A stretch of DNA of 64,000 nucleotides from Trichaptum fuscoviolaceum. Its lineage: Eukaryota > Basidiomycota > Agaricomycetes > Hymenochaetales > Trichaptaceae. The position numbers and the translations under genes are program-made. Position 1 is the stretch's first letter. Each line of letters begins with the position of its first letter. Below the pieces are notes generated by a model. That model was not told where the DNA came from. It was given only the letters and a program-made list of their open reading frames with translations, and searched no databases. The stretch covers positions 3,107,773 to 3,171,772 of the forward strand of contig CAJSYZ010000007.1 of assembly GCA_910574455.1 (NCBI GenBank). Direction: 5' to 3'. Below are positions 11,452-22,275 of the stretch, piece by piece.

Positions 11452-11477
11452 TGAGCCTTCATCCACATGAAGGCTCA
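11452..11477. repeat. Perfect 11 bp inverted repeat with 4-base loop
   Basis: TGAGCCTTCAT at 11452-11462 pairs exactly with ATGAAGGCTCA at 11467-11477 around CCAC. It lies in the right half of hAT-like element 2. It could form a hairpin in DNA or RNA; its role is unknown. Confidence 0.7.
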
Positions 11478-13272
11478 TTGAGTTTGACGGCTCTCACTGT
11501 GTCTTATCCTTTACTGGACTTGGTTGGGTGTATGGTGGTTTAGACTGCTTGACTTTGCGCGAAAGCACAAAGCCAGGCAGTTATACCGTTAGCTCAACAG
11601 CTGACTTCTATGCTGTGGCACAAGGAGTCCCTGTGGGTCGGGTGCGGCTGAGGCCATCACCCGGGCTGTTGAGCTTGTTGTTTCATTCATGAGCTACATC
11701 TCCACGTCTGAGGACAGGAGTAACCCGTAAGGGCAAGTCAAGGCTGAGGCCATCGACTGGGCTATTGAGTGAACAATATTGCACAGTATCCTCATGGCCT
11801 ACTGCAAATACCTGCGGGTGCTAACAGGTACCTGCAATACCTGCAGGTAACGGGTGCGGGTGCACCTGGATCCGTTTCCCACGGATCCGGGTCGGATCCA
11901 GGTATTGATTTTTTTTGCACAGGTACCTGCACTTGCGGATCACGGGTACCTACGGGTGCACCCGTGTCATGCTCTAATACGGATGCCGAAGATCTTAAGG
12001 CTTTCCAATTCTTCATACCGTTCTTCCAGGCCTACTACGACGTAACTTACAAACTCATCGCAATCATCGATGCCGGTCTCCAAAGCATGTCAGTTACGGT
12101 CTCTAGACTTTTCCAGGCTCATTCTCAGGCTTCCAGTCATCTTTCCGGTATTCGGCCCCCCCCCCACTGAAAGTGCATCTACCCTATCATCCGATATCGG
12201 AACCAGGGAGTTTGCAATCGAAATACATGACGCCTGCGGTTGAACAGCTTCATTTTCAGCCCCAGAAAGAGGAGGTCAACGAAATGCTACTGCAGTTTGA
12301 CACGGAGCAGAAATCTTGGGAAATGGCGATTAAGCTGTGCAATATTCACGATGCATTCTTCCATCGGACGAAGGTGTTAGAGGTCACCTCCAATGACTAT
12401 GCGATTATCTCAACGGCAGAATCTATTCAGGCGCGTTTGCATGACATCATAGGAAGGTTTACCAGGGAAGCAAAGTCGAAGCAGGGGCCTGTCGGACCAC
12501 CGGCAGATATTCCTTCTGTTGAGATTAATAATTACTTCCGCGAATTGGGTCATCTTCAGAGGAGATTGATAAGCGCGCTTAGGATTGTCAAGAGATGGTT
12601 GCAAATTGCCTCCACAAAGGGTCTTTTCGATGTCGTCATGCGGAAGGGGAAAGGCGATGTCGTATCAGATCTCTTAAACAAGATAATACATCGAAGGCAG
12701 TAGTCGACTGATGATGTCCTTGATTCTATTGATATGTTAGCAGCCTATAACAAGGACGAAATGGAGGCATATACGGAAAGACAGGGCACGGCAGCATCGA
12801 CGTCAGCAGCGTCCTTGACTACCCAGACGACTCGAAAATCTTTCTTGGAGCATGCGGACATGCAGAGATACCAAACGTATCTGACGGAGGCGGTGTGCGC
12901 GTCATTCGACAGACAACCCCCGAAAGGCATCGCGGTGAATATTGATATTAAACAAATTCTAGGGTATCGCAATTATTTAGAATTGGCGATAGAGTCAAAG
13001 GATGACTCCAAGCCTTCAAGTCCTCAAGGTCGCCTCAACTACTAGCCGAATTAGCCCTCTCGTAGGTGGTGGGTTGACAATGGACACAGTATGCTTGCAT
13101 CTCCAGTTTCTCCTTTTGTTGCTTTGAGATTTGTTGATAATTATATTACCTCAAACAATGAATACCATGATGTTGTCGCCGCTGGCTCTGGCAATGTAAA
13201 CTGTACAACAAGTCTCAATACACTTTGTAGTACTATGTGGCAATGTGCTAACGGAAGAGTTTAACTTAGTAA

Positions 13273-16200
13273 TTATTGTCTAGCTTCGTACAGTGTTTGG
13301 TGCATGTGCATGTCAGCAAATCGGTTAACATAGAATCTATCATAAAAATCCAGGGTCTCCTCAGGTGTCAATGACTTTGGAGGACATTCATCACCCTTCG
13401 GAACCCCCAGGAGGTGGGCTAAACGGAGGATGTCCCCTACATCTATCACAGATAGCTTCGGAGCCTTGCAGTTGCGCTGATAGTGACATCTGCCACTGGC
13501 ATTCACTCCAGTACAGCATCCGACACAGGTGGTAGAGCTCTCTAACTCATACTCCGGTTCGACTATCCACATTCTTGTTTTCAGGTCGGGTGAATCTCCA
13601 ACACGCTTGAAAATTTGGACGAGAGCGCAGTCCTGATGTTCTTCTTTAGCGGTGAAGGAAAAAAGAAGCATAACTCGGGCAACTCTCATTCCCGCAAACC
13701 CCTTTGTGCAGGAGCTAACTTGAACAAGGACTGCATCACGTCTTGCTTTTCCGCGCCAAGAGGGATTGGACCTGATCACCTCCCTCATTGCTTGTTCTAT
13801 AGGGATCGATTCGCCATGGTAGGCAAAGAAAGCGGTGGCTGAATGGAATATTGAAAAGTCATTGCTCGTGTCCAATTCAACTGCTGGTTGGGCTCTACCA
13901 GAGGAGCCCCTTGAGTTGGAGGTGTGATTCTCGTACTTGTTGAATAAGTATTCTTTAATGAGCTGTCGGAGCTGTCGGAGCTCTGGATGACCTTTTATCG
14001 CCGCAAGCGTGTTGAGCTGTTTAGGATACACCTTACTGGACTCTGCAAGGATGACAACAAATAAGTCAGATGTGTAACACCAAAAGCATGGGTTACCAAG
14101 TAATACCCACGTTGCTTCGAAGCCATTAACATCAAGCTCAAAGGGTCATTTCTGCCACCCAAGCGGATCTGGCGTTCAGCATGTAGTATGTCTTGAACCG
14201 CAAGATGCTGTGGCCCATGCACTAAGCTTTCAAGTTTGGGATCTTCCAGGTCTGCAATTTCGTTGAGTTCGTTATTGCCCACAATGTCATCGAAGAAGTC
14301 CTCTGTATCATCAGCTGCACCAGCTTCGGGTGTATCATGATGTTGCATCTGCTCCTCAGGCTTCCGAATTTGGGTCCTCTCAGCGTCATCTGCCAGTGTC
14401 TTCGACCCTGACATATTCTTGCGCAGAACATCTTGCAAAGCTCTCCATGAAGCCTCAGCCAACGGACTTTCCAGCATTCCACGCCTCTTGAAGTCTGCCC
14501 TCGATGCAATAAGTTTACTGAGACGTTGGTTTGCTGTGATCATCTGACCCAAAGGATCATTTCTGTTTGAGCGTCGCCATGTTTCCTTGACCGCGTAAAT
14601 GTGTTTATTCTCTGTGATCGATGAGCACAGCCCGCTTGGTGCAGCGGAAGAGAGGGATCATTGTAGGATAGTGAATCATGGCATGCTGTCGTGGAAGTGA
14701 GAAGTTATCCCGGATGCCCTTAGCTATGAATATTTTGCGATATTGATGATAGTGATCCAGGGAGGCTTTAACCTGATCAAGAGTTGAGGCTGTAATCGTG
14801 TACCGACGCACAAGGTAACAGAAGTCCAGAAATGCACTCAATGCGTGAACTATATCATCATGTACAATGCCCACAATAGCCGGAAGATACACCTAAGCGG
14901 ATTGCATCAGATATCAGCAAACCACTGCCTCAAACAAGATCATGATGAAAATACCACATACTTTCATAAGTGCCTTTGAATCATTACCTGTCCATTGCTT
15001 GAAGCCTCGACCTTCGGGAAATCTGCGAAGTCCGGGAAAAGGAGCAGCAACTCTGATTCTACGTGAAAGTTAGCAATGGTATTCGCATTAAACGACTTGT
15101 AAGGGAATAGTACCTTTTATCCACAATATCCAGCTCTGTCGTGGTCATGCTCTGGCAAATCCACTCGACAAGATGATCCTTGAACATGCCTTTGATGATT
15201 TGGTGCAGTAAGTCTGGAGAAATGAGATCGCATATATCTGCACGTGGAAAATCATTGGTGAAGGGCTACGGGACATAGTTCAAGTTGCGGTAAGTGCATC
15301 TAATGGACAACTTGAAGTTGGAACACATACGACGATATCTTGGTGGAACCCATACTCCTTACGAATTGTGGCTCTACTTATGCTATTGTCATCCACCTGT
15401 TCTATCAATCGTTCGTGCAGCTCTTTTGTTCGAGGATTTGTAACAAATTCCGGATTATCTAGGTTCTTGTGAGGTGCTGTACATCTATATAGTAGCCGCA
15501 TTAAGCCATTTCCTCGAACTCAAGTCGGATGTGATTTTTGGAAAGGACAATACTTACTTGCAGCACCATCCAGTGCATATTGCGCATAGACTCACCTGTT
15601 CCGGATAATCGGCTATATATGAGCCGAGTGCGAGAACCGACCTACGCAAGTGACCATCAGGGCACCGGAAAATGGTTTGTTCGTTGTTTATGGACATTGC
15701 GCTCTTCAGTGGTCTCAAGATTCTCGATATAGATGAATGAAAGACCTGATGTCGAAAGCGGCGGAATTCATCCGACTTTTCGTACTGCCGTTCAGCTGCA
15801 AAGCATCAGAACACAAATGGATAGCTCAGTTTTTGACACACACTCTTTGGTATTGCTAGAAATGCTACGAGCTGGACTGTATTCAGCTTTTGGGACCGCC
15901 GGGCCTTGTTAGATACATTTCCTATTGAGAGATATAACGGATAATATTCGTTGTTGCCAGTTCCAACGGAGACTGTTGTCTTGTCGCTCCCTAAGATGAC
16001 CGGAACGAACATGGACCCATGAACAGCTTTATCTTCGGCGTAGATTTTGTTCTAAGTCAAGGATAATCAGTACACTTCCTCCAACTTCGAATGCTGCATG
16101 ATTCATGACTTACAGCCTGTTCCCAAGCAAAATTTCCGGACATGTAGTTTCTGAAGACTCGTTCTTTGTTGTCATCAGAGTCCTCCTTCGGCTGATACTC

Positions 16201-17281
16201 ACGAAACGGGACATAGTCGAATTCGCCTTCCAAAGCTGGATTATCCACCAAATTCTGGATCACTTCCAAAGGATTCCGATACCAAACATCATATTCTTTC
16301 CTCTTCCATGACTCGGTGTTCTCATTTGTCACCTTTTGGCCATTGTCGTCTGTGTAGAAGTTACTAAAGGATTTCCAAGACACATCACCGACTTTCGTAG
16401 CATCAATGACGTTATACATTTTTTGCGCGTCTCCATTGAGTAGCGTACTAGTTGAACCCAGATCTAAGTCATCGTCAGGCTCTGTCGCATCCAATTTGGA
16501 ACATCCGCAAGATTTTACATTCTCCGCTGCCTGAATCAGCTGATAAGCCTTCATGATTCCCAGAAGCTTTGTTATGTTCCCAGCAGACATTTGCTCTTCC
16601 CGATAGAGAAAATCTGCGAGCTCAAAATCTGCTCGGCACGAATATGGAAACCAGTCATTTGACGCAGATTCGTTTCGCGGAGCGGGTGAGTCTTCGTATT
16701 CTAAGAAGTTCCCTTCTGCATCGCATGGAGTGGCTGCACAATGTTTGGTGTCAAAATGCTACAGTAAACCGGGAACAATTGATTTGGCGCGCACCATTCA
16801 AGTATATGTGATACACCTTCAAGTTATCCTCGCTCTCCTCATAATCTCCAATGTCGGAATCCAAGTCTTCAGAACGGCCACTGTCACTTCCGGTGACAGA
16901 ATGGGACAGAGAATCAGGTCTGTCCAAATCTTGAAGCAGCTCGTCTCGGCCTATACTGAGCATCGAGATATCCTGTGTAAGCATGGAAATATCGTAATCG
17001 TAGGAGTCAGAGCCGCTCTCAAGATGACCCTCTGATGGAAGTTCGGACAACCTCAGGAGAGCTTCAAGTTGAGGACTTGGAGCTCGTATGGGTCGAATAG
17101 GTAACGATTCATATTCATGACCACAAGCAGAAGAACTTGCCAAGAATGACGTTGGATGAGCTGAATATTCATGTCTTGCTCTTCCAGATTGACTCTTGAA
17201 CGTCCTACTACAGCCAGGCAAGGTGCATCGAATAGTTGGTGGAAAATGAAAGGGATCGTGCTTTTTCCGTGTCGCTGGCAT
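13273..17281 (-). CDS. Plavaka-type (CACTA-like) transposase
   Basis: The multi-exon minus-strand gene matches the Plavaka transposase layout. From Met 17281: a C2H2 finger (C-x4-C-x12-H-x4-H, CTLPGCSRTFKSQSGRARH), then an acidic/serine linker. After an intron: PCDAEGNFLEYEDSPAPRN, FELADFLYREEQMSAGNI and EFDYVPFREYQ (about 16130-16760); FVPVILGSDKTTVSVGTGNN and EYYPLYLSIGNV (15850-16050); FRCPDGHLRRSV and SYIADYPEQVSLCAICTGWC (15556-15800); PFTNDFPRADICDLISPDLL (15116-15267); YLPAIVGIVHDDIVHALSAF and SLPRQHAMIHY (14620-14890); SITENKHIYAVKETWRRSN and LGQMITANQRLSKL. The 3' exon ends at 13273. One extra base near 14645 separates the MIPLF and APSGLCSSITENKH frames, so this copy may be inactive unless the base is an error. 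Plavaka enzymes move DNA by cut and paste. Confidence 0.85.
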
Positions 17282-17329
17282 CAACTTGAATGTAACCTCA
17301 GTAGTAGTACACGTCGACAATTGGGACTC

Positions 17330-17400
17330 ACAGCTGAGCCTCACTGGCACTGGCAGGCTGCTAGCACTGGCAGTGACTCGGACTCGGAGTGCCAGTGAAC
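17330..17400. repeat. Cluster of CACTGGCA / CCAGTG words at the Plavaka 5' side
   Basis: At least four CACTGGC or GCCAGTG words occur in 70 bases, with GACTCGGACTCGGAG. This resembles terminal or subterminal CACTA-like repeats and the tracts at 5928-6240 and 7860-8420. Confidence 0.6.
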
Positions 17401-17553
17401 TTGAACCTGAGTTAAAATTAGTCATAGAGTAGTCACGGTAGTAGTGGGCGTAAATTTTCAACTTGTCTAAGATAGACGCCCCCGCCTCCCTGATCTTGAA
17501 CTTGCACCTTCGACACATCTTATCATCATACAAGTCTCAAAACACTGCACAAA

Positions 17554-17745
17554 ATGTCAACTCAAAGACAGACAAGGGCTAAGAACAAGGAAAAGCACCC
17601 CGGAGCAGTCATTGACCAACTCAGAACAAGACAAACACAGGAGGAGATATTGCGGGAGAAGGAAGAAAAAGAGAAAAGGAAAGTACAGCAGGCAGAAAGG
17701 CGGGTGTTACGACCTAGAGTGGTTCCTTCGCTTTCGAGACCCTGA
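17554..17745 (+). CDS. N-terminal piece of an uncharacterised Agaricomycete family (TRAKNKEKHPG type)
   Basis: Starts MSTQRQTRAKNKEKHPGAV and runs into a charged coiled-coil segment (EEILREKEEKEKRKVQQAERR). The stop is at 17743-17745. The charged segment closely resembles DEALKEKEEKEKQKEERAAF in the exon at 34587. I therefore read this as the first exon of that gene or of a related copy, separated from it by the 16.3 kb element 17862-34158. I cannot assign a biochemical function. It lies head-to-head with the Plavaka transposase, 270 bp away, so the two could share a promoter region. Confidence 0.5.
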   Translation: MSTQRQTRAKNKEKHPGAVIDQLRTRQTQEEILREKEEKEKRKVQQAERRVLRPRVVPSLSRP

Positions 17746-17861
17746 ATCGGACACGGACGACGATCGGACGCAATGAGCGGTGGTTCTCACTCTGAGAAGC
17801 ACTTTACAAGTCAATTAAGCTATTCTACACATCAGAGCTAAAGATAAACACATCACCTGAG

Positions 17862-18030
17862 TAGTGATGCAAAAGTTCAGTTCGGTTCGGTTCAGGGCAC
17901 TTTTTGCCCGAACCGCGAACCGAACGGTTCGGGAATTTTCGCCCTTGCCCCGAACCGCGAACTGAACCGCGAGTTCGGTTCAGTTCGGTTCAAAAGGCGG
18001 TTCGAACGGGTTCGAACCTGGTTCAGAAGG
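17862..18030 (+). repeat. Left end of the giant element: GAACCG/CGGTTC-rich subterminal array
   Basis: Over 12 copies of GGTTCGG, GAACCG or near variants in both orientations follow the TAGTGATGCAAAAGTTC tip. Such arrays typically bind hAT transposase. Confidence 0.75.
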
Positions 18031-18447
18031 TATCGGTGTGGTGAATCTGCCTGAATGGTATTACTCACATTTAACTTGTTTAATGCACGCTGTGTTGCGC
18101 AGCGCCGCCATGCTGAAATCGTTGCACTCATGTCGTCTGTTGTTGACAATCTGGAATAGAAAAGAAGGCTTCCACGAAGGATGCCGCAGTGAATAATTGC
18201 GCTGGCGAGTTCTTGTAGGAGAAGCATCCCTGGAGCTCGCTGAAAAGATCCTTGCTCTGGAGCAGTTACTTCTGCGGACAGCGACAAGTCAAGCCCGCAA
18301 CCATGGAAGGCATGGCTAACGTGCACCAACCAATCTCAAAAAGTACACTGGCCCCCGGGCAAATGAATTATGCAACAATGTACTCACCTGTTTGCCTTCT
18401 GCCCTTCAAAGTATAGCTCAGCATGATGAATGAGCGGGGCGAAACCG

Positions 18448-18900
18448 CTTTTCGGGTGGCACGATGTTAGCCTTGTCCATCGCAAGCAAATGGCAGCAGG
18501 GCTGGCCTAGCCCGGTGTCTTGTGTCTAGGAACTTCTGCAAAATCCATTGTTTTGAGCTTGAAGTACACAGCCTAGAAGATTAATATCCATGTTCTTCAG
18601 CGCAAGTTGCATATGCGCGCAAGTGATGTATGATGGGAGACCGGGTAGCGCAGATACGACGATGGGCTCCTACGCCGCAAGAGCGATAATTCGGGTGGCA
18701 CAAATAAGGCCTTGTCCGGCGCATGTAACGATAGTTCGGGTGGCGCGAAGAAGGCCTCGTCCGGCGCAAGTAAACGGCAGTGAGATATGAGCGAGCGCAA
18801 TCGTTTTCGGGTGGCACGACGTTGGCGGCCACAGATAGCGATGACTCGGGTGGCACGAATAAGGCCTCGTCCGACACAAGCAATAGCAGTAAGAGATGGA
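18448..18900 (+). repeat. Irregular tandem repeat, CGGGTGGCRCGA .. GGCCTCGTCCGGCGCAAG
   Basis: Five copies start near 18448, 18691, 18736, 18806 and 18848, each with CGGGTGGCAC or CGGGTGGCGC. Most are followed by ARGGCCT(C/T)GTCC and a GCAAGTAA-like tail. Spacing in the last four is about 40-70 bases. No protein-like reading is convincing on either strand. Confidence 0.6.
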
Positions 18901-18944
18901 AAATGGCAGTGGATTATGAGCGGGCGCAACCGCTAAGAGAGATT

Positions 18945-19216
18945 CCCGCTACCCCTTGGGTAGCTGGGTATTCTTAGGGTATGCAACCGTGTCCAGCGCC
19001 TGCCAAAAGTCAAATGGTCACGTGAAATTGCCTTATATGTTAAACCTGCCTGTTAAAGAAGGCGTTCGATTAGAAAGTTCTGATGGATTTGATTACTAAT
19101 AATGACGCAATCTGAGACATCGCGCTTTGTCCGTCAACGCCGTTGTCGCCACCGCTGTCCTTGTCTTTCTTGTACTTATGTCGGACTCACATATTGACAC
19201 TCCTAATGGCGACGCG
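18945..19216 (+). repeat. Spacer module 1 (hairpin half, GTCACGTGAAA box, ATGGCGACGCG leader)
   Basis: Begins CCCGCTACCC CTT GGGTAGC, which folds on itself, then GGGTATTCTTAGGGTATGC and GTCACGTGAAATTG. It ends with the leader GGACTCACATATTGACACTCC and ATGGCGACGCG, the ATG being at 19206. It sits just upstream of CSE1 fragment 1. The first half (GGGTAGCGGG) found in other copies is missing here. Confidence 0.7.
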
Positions 19217-20875
19217 TCCTCGTGAGTTTTATACTGATTTCTCTTTCAACTATTCTACATGTCCCTAAATTGCAAATATTTTGTGTTTTTGTTTCTACGA
19301 CTTGACCTGCCAGGATCTGCCGCCCACCTTTGAAGACTCGCACTCTGCTTTCTTTGCTCTCCTCCTTCAGCTCATACTCAATGTCTCCCAAGACCGTTCG
19401 GTGTGGCTCGTAGCCAGTGTCTATCTCAAGAACACGATAAAACGGCGATGGGAGGATGAGGACTCGCCTTTGGCGGACGCAGAGAAGACGCAGCTGAAGG
19501 GTCAGCTGGTCCCTGCAATGATCGCGCTTTCGAGTCCAGCGGACAAGACATTACGAGCGCAGGTTGCGGAGGCCGTGTCCATTGTCGTCAAGTACGATTT
19601 CCCCGAGCAGTGGCCAGATCTCATCGATCAGCTCGTCTCTTCACCCTCGCCGCAGCAAATTATCCAACAAACGTTCCTGTTCTCAAGACCGCCCACTCGA
19701 CCTTCGCGCCTTGGCGTTCTGAAATACGCTCAGACTCGCTCAACACGACGATCAACTTCATTTTGAGCCGTTTCTCGGGCACCTTCTTCAAATCTTCGAA
19801 CACACCGCCACCTATCTTCAGAATGGATTGGGAACTGAAGCGATGGCGCAGGCTCAGGTCGTGCTTCTGTCAATCTTCTACGACTTGACGTGCCAGGATC
19901 TGCCTCCCGCCTTTGAAGACTTGCACTCCGCTTTCTTTGGCGCTGAGCAGGGAGTGCTCGCCAAGTTCCTTGCTTGGGACCTCGAGAACATGCGCGGTGA
20001 TCCCGACGATTCGACTCCCTTTTTCCCTACCCAAATTAAAACTTCGATCTTCGAGCTCGCCGAGATCTATATGCATCGATACCTGGAGGTCCTCTCATCT
20101 TCGAATACTGTGCCGGCATTTGTCACAGTGCTGTGGGGGGCTTCTCGGTGGAGGCCAGAGATCTGGAATTGCATATGACGGACTGGTCAGTCAGGGACTA
20201 CAACGGTCATCCTATCAGGAAACTACAAGGCCACGTTTGCGGAAAGGGAGACGATTAGTGATCAAAGGCGTAGTTATCCCCAATGTCACATTACGAGGTG
20301 CGCAAGCTTCTTCTTTAATCGCGCTCATCTTTTTACTGATATCACCTTAACCTGCAGAACACGTAGTGGAACAATTTGAGGACGATCCTCTGGAGTATGT
20401 CCCAGTCGACCTTTCTTTCGTGGTGTCCTCTTGGTCCATTGGCGGGTTGACTACGGAGGGAACCACGTGGCGACAAGCTGCGGCCAATGTTCTCCCTGTA
20501 CTCGTTGCCTCAGGTTTCGAGGCTGAGACAACCGAAGTCCTCTTAACGCTAGTAGGGAACGGACTGGAGGAGCACAACAGGAAGAAGGGTGACAAGGAGA
20601 GTTGGAAGAGGAAGGATGAGAGTGTATACCTGCTCACGGTGGTGGCAACTGTTGGCACAACAGCTCAGGTGAGTGATGCAAATCGTTTAGGAGGAACCGT
20701 GAATAATCTTGTGGATCTACAGCTAGGTGTTACAAGCACGAATGCTCTCGTGGACGTCATGCAGTTCTTCTCGCAATATGTGTACGAGGACCTACAAGCC
20801 GGTGAGAACTCCGTGCATCCAATTCTCCAGGTTGATGTGATTTGCTTTTTGTACCCCTTCCGAAATCAGGTGTAA
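19206..20875 (+). pseudogene. CSE1/exportin-2 fragment, copy 1
   Basis: CSE1/CAS is the importin-beta-like exporter that returns importin alpha to the cytoplasm. Visible pieces: LVASVYLKNTIKRRWEDEDS, then VAEAVSIVVKYDFPEQWPDL; out-of-phase ILSRFSGTFFKSSN; LTCQDLPPAFEDLHSAFFGA and TSIFELAEIYMHRYLEVLSS; after frame breaks VEQFEDDPLEYVPVDLSFV; EESWKRKDESVYLLTVVATV-like HEAT repeats; and VDVMQFFSQYVYEDLQAG. A segment with YDLTCQDLPP.. also appears ahead of the N-terminal part (19300), out of natural order, so pieces were shuffled. Several frame changes exclude a working exportin. Introns such as GTGAGTGATGC..CTACAG are retained, so the source was genomic DNA. Confidence 0.8.
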
Positions 20876-20879
20876 TTAT

Positions 20880-21282
20880 AACATAATAGAATTTTGTATG
20901 TACGGATGTGAAGAAAAAAAAATGTTTTTTCTCTCTAACAATAACCTCACACCCATCCACGGGTAGCGGGCTCTGCTGTGAGGAACTCGCAGCCACTAAC
21001 TGCTTGTTCCCGCTACCCCTTGGGTAGCTGGGTATTCTTAGGGTATGCAACTGTCTGTTTTTACCGCCAAAACTCATTTGGTCACGTGAAATTACTTTAT
21101 TTGGGGGGTCCGTGGATATATATGGGCAGATTTCGATATATAAGTCTTTTTTGCTCACATGACAGTGACAAAGATGTGTATGTTATGTAAAGTAATGTCT
21201 CGGAACGACCCGAGACACTGCAGTGTCGCCGCTCAGTCCTCGCCATCGTCGCCAACGCGTAACTTCTAATGGCGACGCGTCC
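20880..21282 (+). repeat. Spacer module 2 (complete)
   Basis: Order: TTTTGTATGTACGGATG, an A-rich/T-rich stretch, GGGTAGCGGG (20961-20970), TGCTGTGAGGAACTCGCAGCC, CCCGCTACCC (21009-21018), CTT, GGGTAGC, TAGGGTATGCAACTGTC, GTCACGTGAAATTAC, TTTGGGGGGTCC, TATATAAG near 21138, GCTCACATGACAGTGAC, CGCCATCGTCGCCAACGCG, then an ATGGCGACGCG leader (about 21270-21282). CCCGCTACCC can pair either with the upstream GGGTAGCGGG or with the downstream GGGTAGC. Confidence 0.8.
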
Positions 21283-21350
21283 TCTTTGAACGGAACGGCA
21301 AAACGGTTCGACATCATGCCCAGCACCCGCACAAATCGATCCACTCGATT

Positions 21351-21450
21351 GACGAGTTCAGCAGCGGTGACCTTGATTGTGGAGGATGTGGTTTAGTATT
21401 ATGTTGGACGACAGGACTGTAGATACTTGCGGTGAATGGCGTGTAAGTCA
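21351..21450 (+). pseudogene. TFIIB zinc-ribbon fragment, copy 1
   Basis: Reads FSSGDLDCGGCGLVL, the start of the TFIIB N-terminal zinc ribbon (second Cys pair CxxC), then loses frame by a deletion compared with the copy at 27769. TFIIB recruits RNA polymerase II to promoters. Only the ribbon half is present here; a distal TFIIB piece appears at about 22440. Confidence 0.65.
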
Positions 21451-21719
21451 AATATGGTGGGCCTTTTCTCAACAAATGAAGACTCTCAGCCTAACCTCAT
21501 GCAGTCTTCCGCGGAATCTCGAACTGCTGTGATCAGTTCTCGCTTACGAAGACACATTATTAATAACAAGGAGTCGCGCTTTGACGCGTATCCGGAGCAG
21601 GAGAACACTCGATTGGCAGAAGATTGTTGACAACCGTGCTCTGTGTACTTCATATAGCCCGCAGGTCATCCGTAAGCTTGTTCTAACGTGACTTGATTGT
21701 GCATGAGAAATTAAGCCTC

Positions 21720-22275
21720 CCAATATCAGATTGCAGCCTATTGATATTGAATTCATGCAGCGACTTCACATCAAGGTCAACTTGAGCCGTGTGTTCGCGA
21801 AGGCAGATTCTCTCTCAGATGAGGAGATTGCCAACTTCAAAGTGAGGGTGAGTCCAAAAGTCGTCGGTCTTACTGACACACAGTCAACATATTAATCTTG
21901 TTTCTTCATAAGATTCGGAGCGACATTGCCTATCAAAATGTCTACATCTCTGATGCACCGGCCTACGAGAATGAGGACAAGAAGGCCAGGCACCGACCTA
22001 CAAGAATAAAGACGAGGAGGCCCTTGCTGAGCAAGAGGAAATTGCGGTATGTGCGGCACTTTTGATTGCTATAATTAGTTACTGATGGTCTACTAGAGCA
22101 TAATGCACTTTGTGTCATTGGTTTAAGCCACCCTTGTGGATACACCAGACGGTCATCAGGTCCGCGGACGTGCATACCCGTGGCGCATCAATGAAGCGGT
22201 CAACAAAAACCACTGCGACAGGTGGTTCCGTGCATTCATGGAAGAACTCCGGGAGCACACCAACTCTGTTCTCAA
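21720..22275 (+). pseudogene. Septin GTPase fragment
   Basis: Septins form filaments at the bud neck and septum. Pieces in natural order: PIDIEFMQRLHIKVNL, FAKADSLSDEEIANFK (the G4 AKAD region), an intron (GTGAGTCC..ATAAG), IRSDIAYQNVYISDAPAYEN, then DTPDGHQVRGRAYPW and FMEELREHTN. The last two pieces are in a different frame and QVRGRAYPW is followed by altered residues. The first GTP-binding motif and the N-terminus are absent. It lies directly behind the TFIIB ribbon piece in the same spacer-bounded cassette. Confidence 0.75.

Larger units (their letters stand above)
9733..11976. mobile_element. Non-autonomous hAT-like element 2 (2244 bp) with captured gene DNA
   Basis: Inverted ends start TAGAGCATGACACGGGTG, as in element 1. 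The flanking 8 bp duplication ATACGGAT is at 9725-9732 and 11977-11984. Excision of the element plus one duplication restores SYDTDAEDLKAF in the host frame. Subterminal GGTACCTG clusters are present at both ends (9755-9910 and 11800-11960). The interior holds a fragment of an ING/Yng2-type gene (about 10401-10835) and no transposase, so it resembles Pack-type elements that carry host gene pieces. Confidence 0.9.
8568..13045 (+). pseudogene. Low-complexity/coiled-coil protein gene of unknown family, split by hAT-like element 2
   Basis: Exon 1 starts at 8568 or, more likely, at the Met at 8601 (MSGSNSRGG) and ends at 9353. A 55 bp GT-AG intron (9354-9408) follows, then exon 2 from 9409. The N-terminus is disordered with GSSRRQPSNSPAG tandem repeats and a doubled TGIEGNESVRSTSGHPG block. 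A heptad-like stretch follows (IASLEGQVATLNNTLRKI), then a more globular part. The frame is broken at 9733 by the hAT-like element, whose first bases give an in-frame TAG. It resumes at 11985 (AEDLKAFQFFIPFF). Downstream a run of ten C bases near 12156-12165 puts the next part (to 12703) out of frame, and a TAG at 12701 precedes a further in-frame stretch to 13045. No known domain is recognised. Confidence 0.7.
13273..17400 (-). mobile_element. Plavaka element, borders only partly visible
   Basis: The transposase gene occupies nearly the whole element. At the 5' side (high coordinates), on the minus strand, CACTGGCACTCCGAGTC starts at about 17396 and is followed by more CCAGTG words, a plausible CACTG terminus. 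On the 3' side no matching inverted end is seen between 13046 and 13272, so that border is lost or lies further left. The flanking 13046-13272 holds no gene. Confidence 0.55.
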
